The notes below the pieces were generated by a model. It did not search any database, was not told where the DNA came from, and saw nothing but the letters and a program-made list of their open reading frames with translations. The position numbers were made by a program, and so were the translations under genes. Positions 62,467 through 64,000 of a stretch of 64,000 bases of DNA are shown piece after piece. Source of the DNA: Dipylidium caninum (taxonomy: Eukaryota > Platyhelminthes > Cestoda > Cyclophyllidea > Dipylidiidae); the NCBI GenBank assembly GCA_017562135.1, contig QEYB01000338.1, positions 186,001 to 250,000 on the forward strand, read 5' to 3'. Within the stretch, counting starts at the first letter, position 1. The number at the start of each line of letters is the position of its first letter.

Positions 62467-64000
62467 TACTATGCACAGAGAATGAATATTTTCTCAAAAA
62501 TCATTTCAATATTTAGAAATACTACTACAAAAGGCATCATATTCCATAACACTTGTGGATAGATTTTTAACAGTTTTCCTATAATTAACAAGGAATTCAA
62601 ATTATGTCCTCTACTCTTGCAATGTAGACATCGTAAATAAGCTAACCGACCGGAGCGTTAACCTCGGAAATTCAAAAAGTGAGCATGTTTATCAACCTTG
62701 GGCTTTAACAGGGTTAGGTTATGTGAAGAAATTCAACTCACACGTGGTTACCATGCCGTCTGCCGTATTATTATAATATTATCGAAATTTACAATCCTCT
62801 GGCTACTTTTACGTAGTCAATTTATATTTTGTCTCTGCTCGGAGCAGGTGTATTAATTTTCCGTGCAATATTTAGATAATCGTGTGAACGGAATATCCTG
62901 TATTAACGCTTCGAGTGTTGAGGAACTCCGAGAATCAAAATATGGCCTTTTAGTTGCGTTTCTTTAGGATCCGAGTGTATGAAAAATCTTTTCACGTTCT
63001 GTCATCCCCGGTTGTTTGCATTTTCGCTTGCACGAGCCGGTTTGCCAAGTGTCTCTACGTTATTGATGATATCTACTCATTTTTTGTTCTCACAACCCTT
63101 TACCTTGGTTATTTAGGTTATTAATTAACATTCCTGATTCTACAACACTTTCTTCAAAATCTTTTATTAGAACAAAAATATCATCTATTGCGTAATTTGG
63201 TTGCTCGGAACACGCAAAATTTGTCGGCATTTTGTTCTAATCCGAGTGAGAATGTCAAATAGTTCGCGGGTATTCTATCCTTTTCAATACCATAACATCC
63301 TTAATGAATACCAGAAATTTCATTTAGTAACAAGTGCATCCCGACGCTTGTACCGAGGCGTTAGCAATTAGTGTCAAAGACTGTCTTAATGACTTCTTGA
63401 GCAGAGCTCCCTTCAAGAGCTGTGGACAATGTTTCTGTAGAGCTTCCAATTTTTTTTTCTCTTGATTGCTTAATCATTCATCTGGCATCGGTTTAACGTT
63501 ATTTCTGTTTGCTTTCAGGATTTGATAACAACACAGTATATCTTATCAATGCATCGCCCGAAATAAATAAGTTTGACGAAGTGATTAATTTGTTTCCTAA
63601 ATAAACACTTGAGGAGGTGGAAAAGACACTGAATCGGATGTACAGTCCTCATACTTGGTACTATCGGAAGGTAGGGTGCGAGTTAAAGGAAAATAAACGA
63701 ATAAATACCACAACTGGTTTAAATCAGAAACCTCCCATTCATAAGACGAATTCACCTGCGTATTTGTCTAAAACACGGCTTGAACTTAAAAAACGGTAGA
63801 TTACCATTCTTTTAGAGGTTGACTGATAATCTACTTTTTGGTCGGACTTACATCATGACAGAGATGTTCTTATTATATTCTAATAATCCAACAAGCCGAC
63901 TGATGTTGTGATTTATAATAGAGCCGTTCGTCTTGATAGGATGGGTACTGTTAAAGTTTACGCACGAAATATTATAAATCGGTCTATTAATTCACATTAA
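62467..64000. other. 3' flank of the window, no established gene
   Basis: AT-rich, upstream of the ALDH gene. On the plus strand, 63519-63600 and 63617-63799 hold short open segments (the latter containing NRMYSPHTWYYRK before a GTAGGG), and on the minus strand near 63120-63220 a frame reads AIDDIFVLIKDFEES. None has enough support to call. Confidence 0.5.

Noticed and set aside
63120..63310. Reverse transcriptase fragment (IDDIFVL)
   Set aside because: A lone DD-containing hydrophobic string on the minus strand without neighbouring RT motifs is expected by chance in AT-rich DNA.

Overview
The window is animal nuclear DNA: AT-leaning, with multi-exon genes, small exons, short GT-AG introns and long gene-poor stretches. 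My best guess at the source is an invertebrate, perhaps a parasitic flatworm. That guess rests on overall gene style and divergence, not on a diagnostic marker.

Layout. (1) 1-4951: no convincing gene; microsatellites only. (2) 4952-7898 (+): a complete six-exon Src-family-like tyrosine kinase (SH3-SH2-kinase, 511 aa). (3) 7899-12360: no gene seen. (4) 12.36-23.21 kb: a large inverted repeat with ~3.4 kb arms (about 12360-15765 and 19745-23210) around a ~4.0 kb spacer. The spacer carries, on the minus strand, the exons of a ubiquitin-conjugating (E2/UBC) domain that read into the left arm. There the long C-terminal exon is broken by frameshifts, while the right arm keeps that C-terminal region intact (392 + 165 codons) but has no UBC exons. 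Inverting the spacer would join the UBC exons in phase to the intact right arm and give one 786-aa protein. (5) 23.2-27.1 kb: no gene seen. (6) 27.1-57.1 kb: a run of minus-strand genes. From low to high coordinate these are an unidentified coiled-coil protein (27124-31146), a tentative AGTRAP-like small membrane protein (33401-34006), a secretory-pathway Ca2+/Mn2+ ATPase (SPCA/ATP2C, 35684-43574, first exon not found) and an ELMO/CED-12 engulfment adaptor (45005-57124). (7) 58043-58228 (+): first coding exon of ribosomal protein S21. (8) 59769-62466 (-): a complete ten-exon class-3 aldehyde dehydrogenase (453 aa) whose catalytic cysteine position is proline. (9) 62.5-64 kb: no gene established.

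The genes do not form one pathway. Two signalling genes (Src-like kinase, ELMO) sit beside housekeeping genes (SPCA, RPS21). Exon boundaries were placed by hand from splice motifs, reading-frame phase and family knowledge. Where the phases add up across a whole gene (kinase, ALDH, E2 plus right arm) I am confident. Junctions that do not add up are named in each entry.
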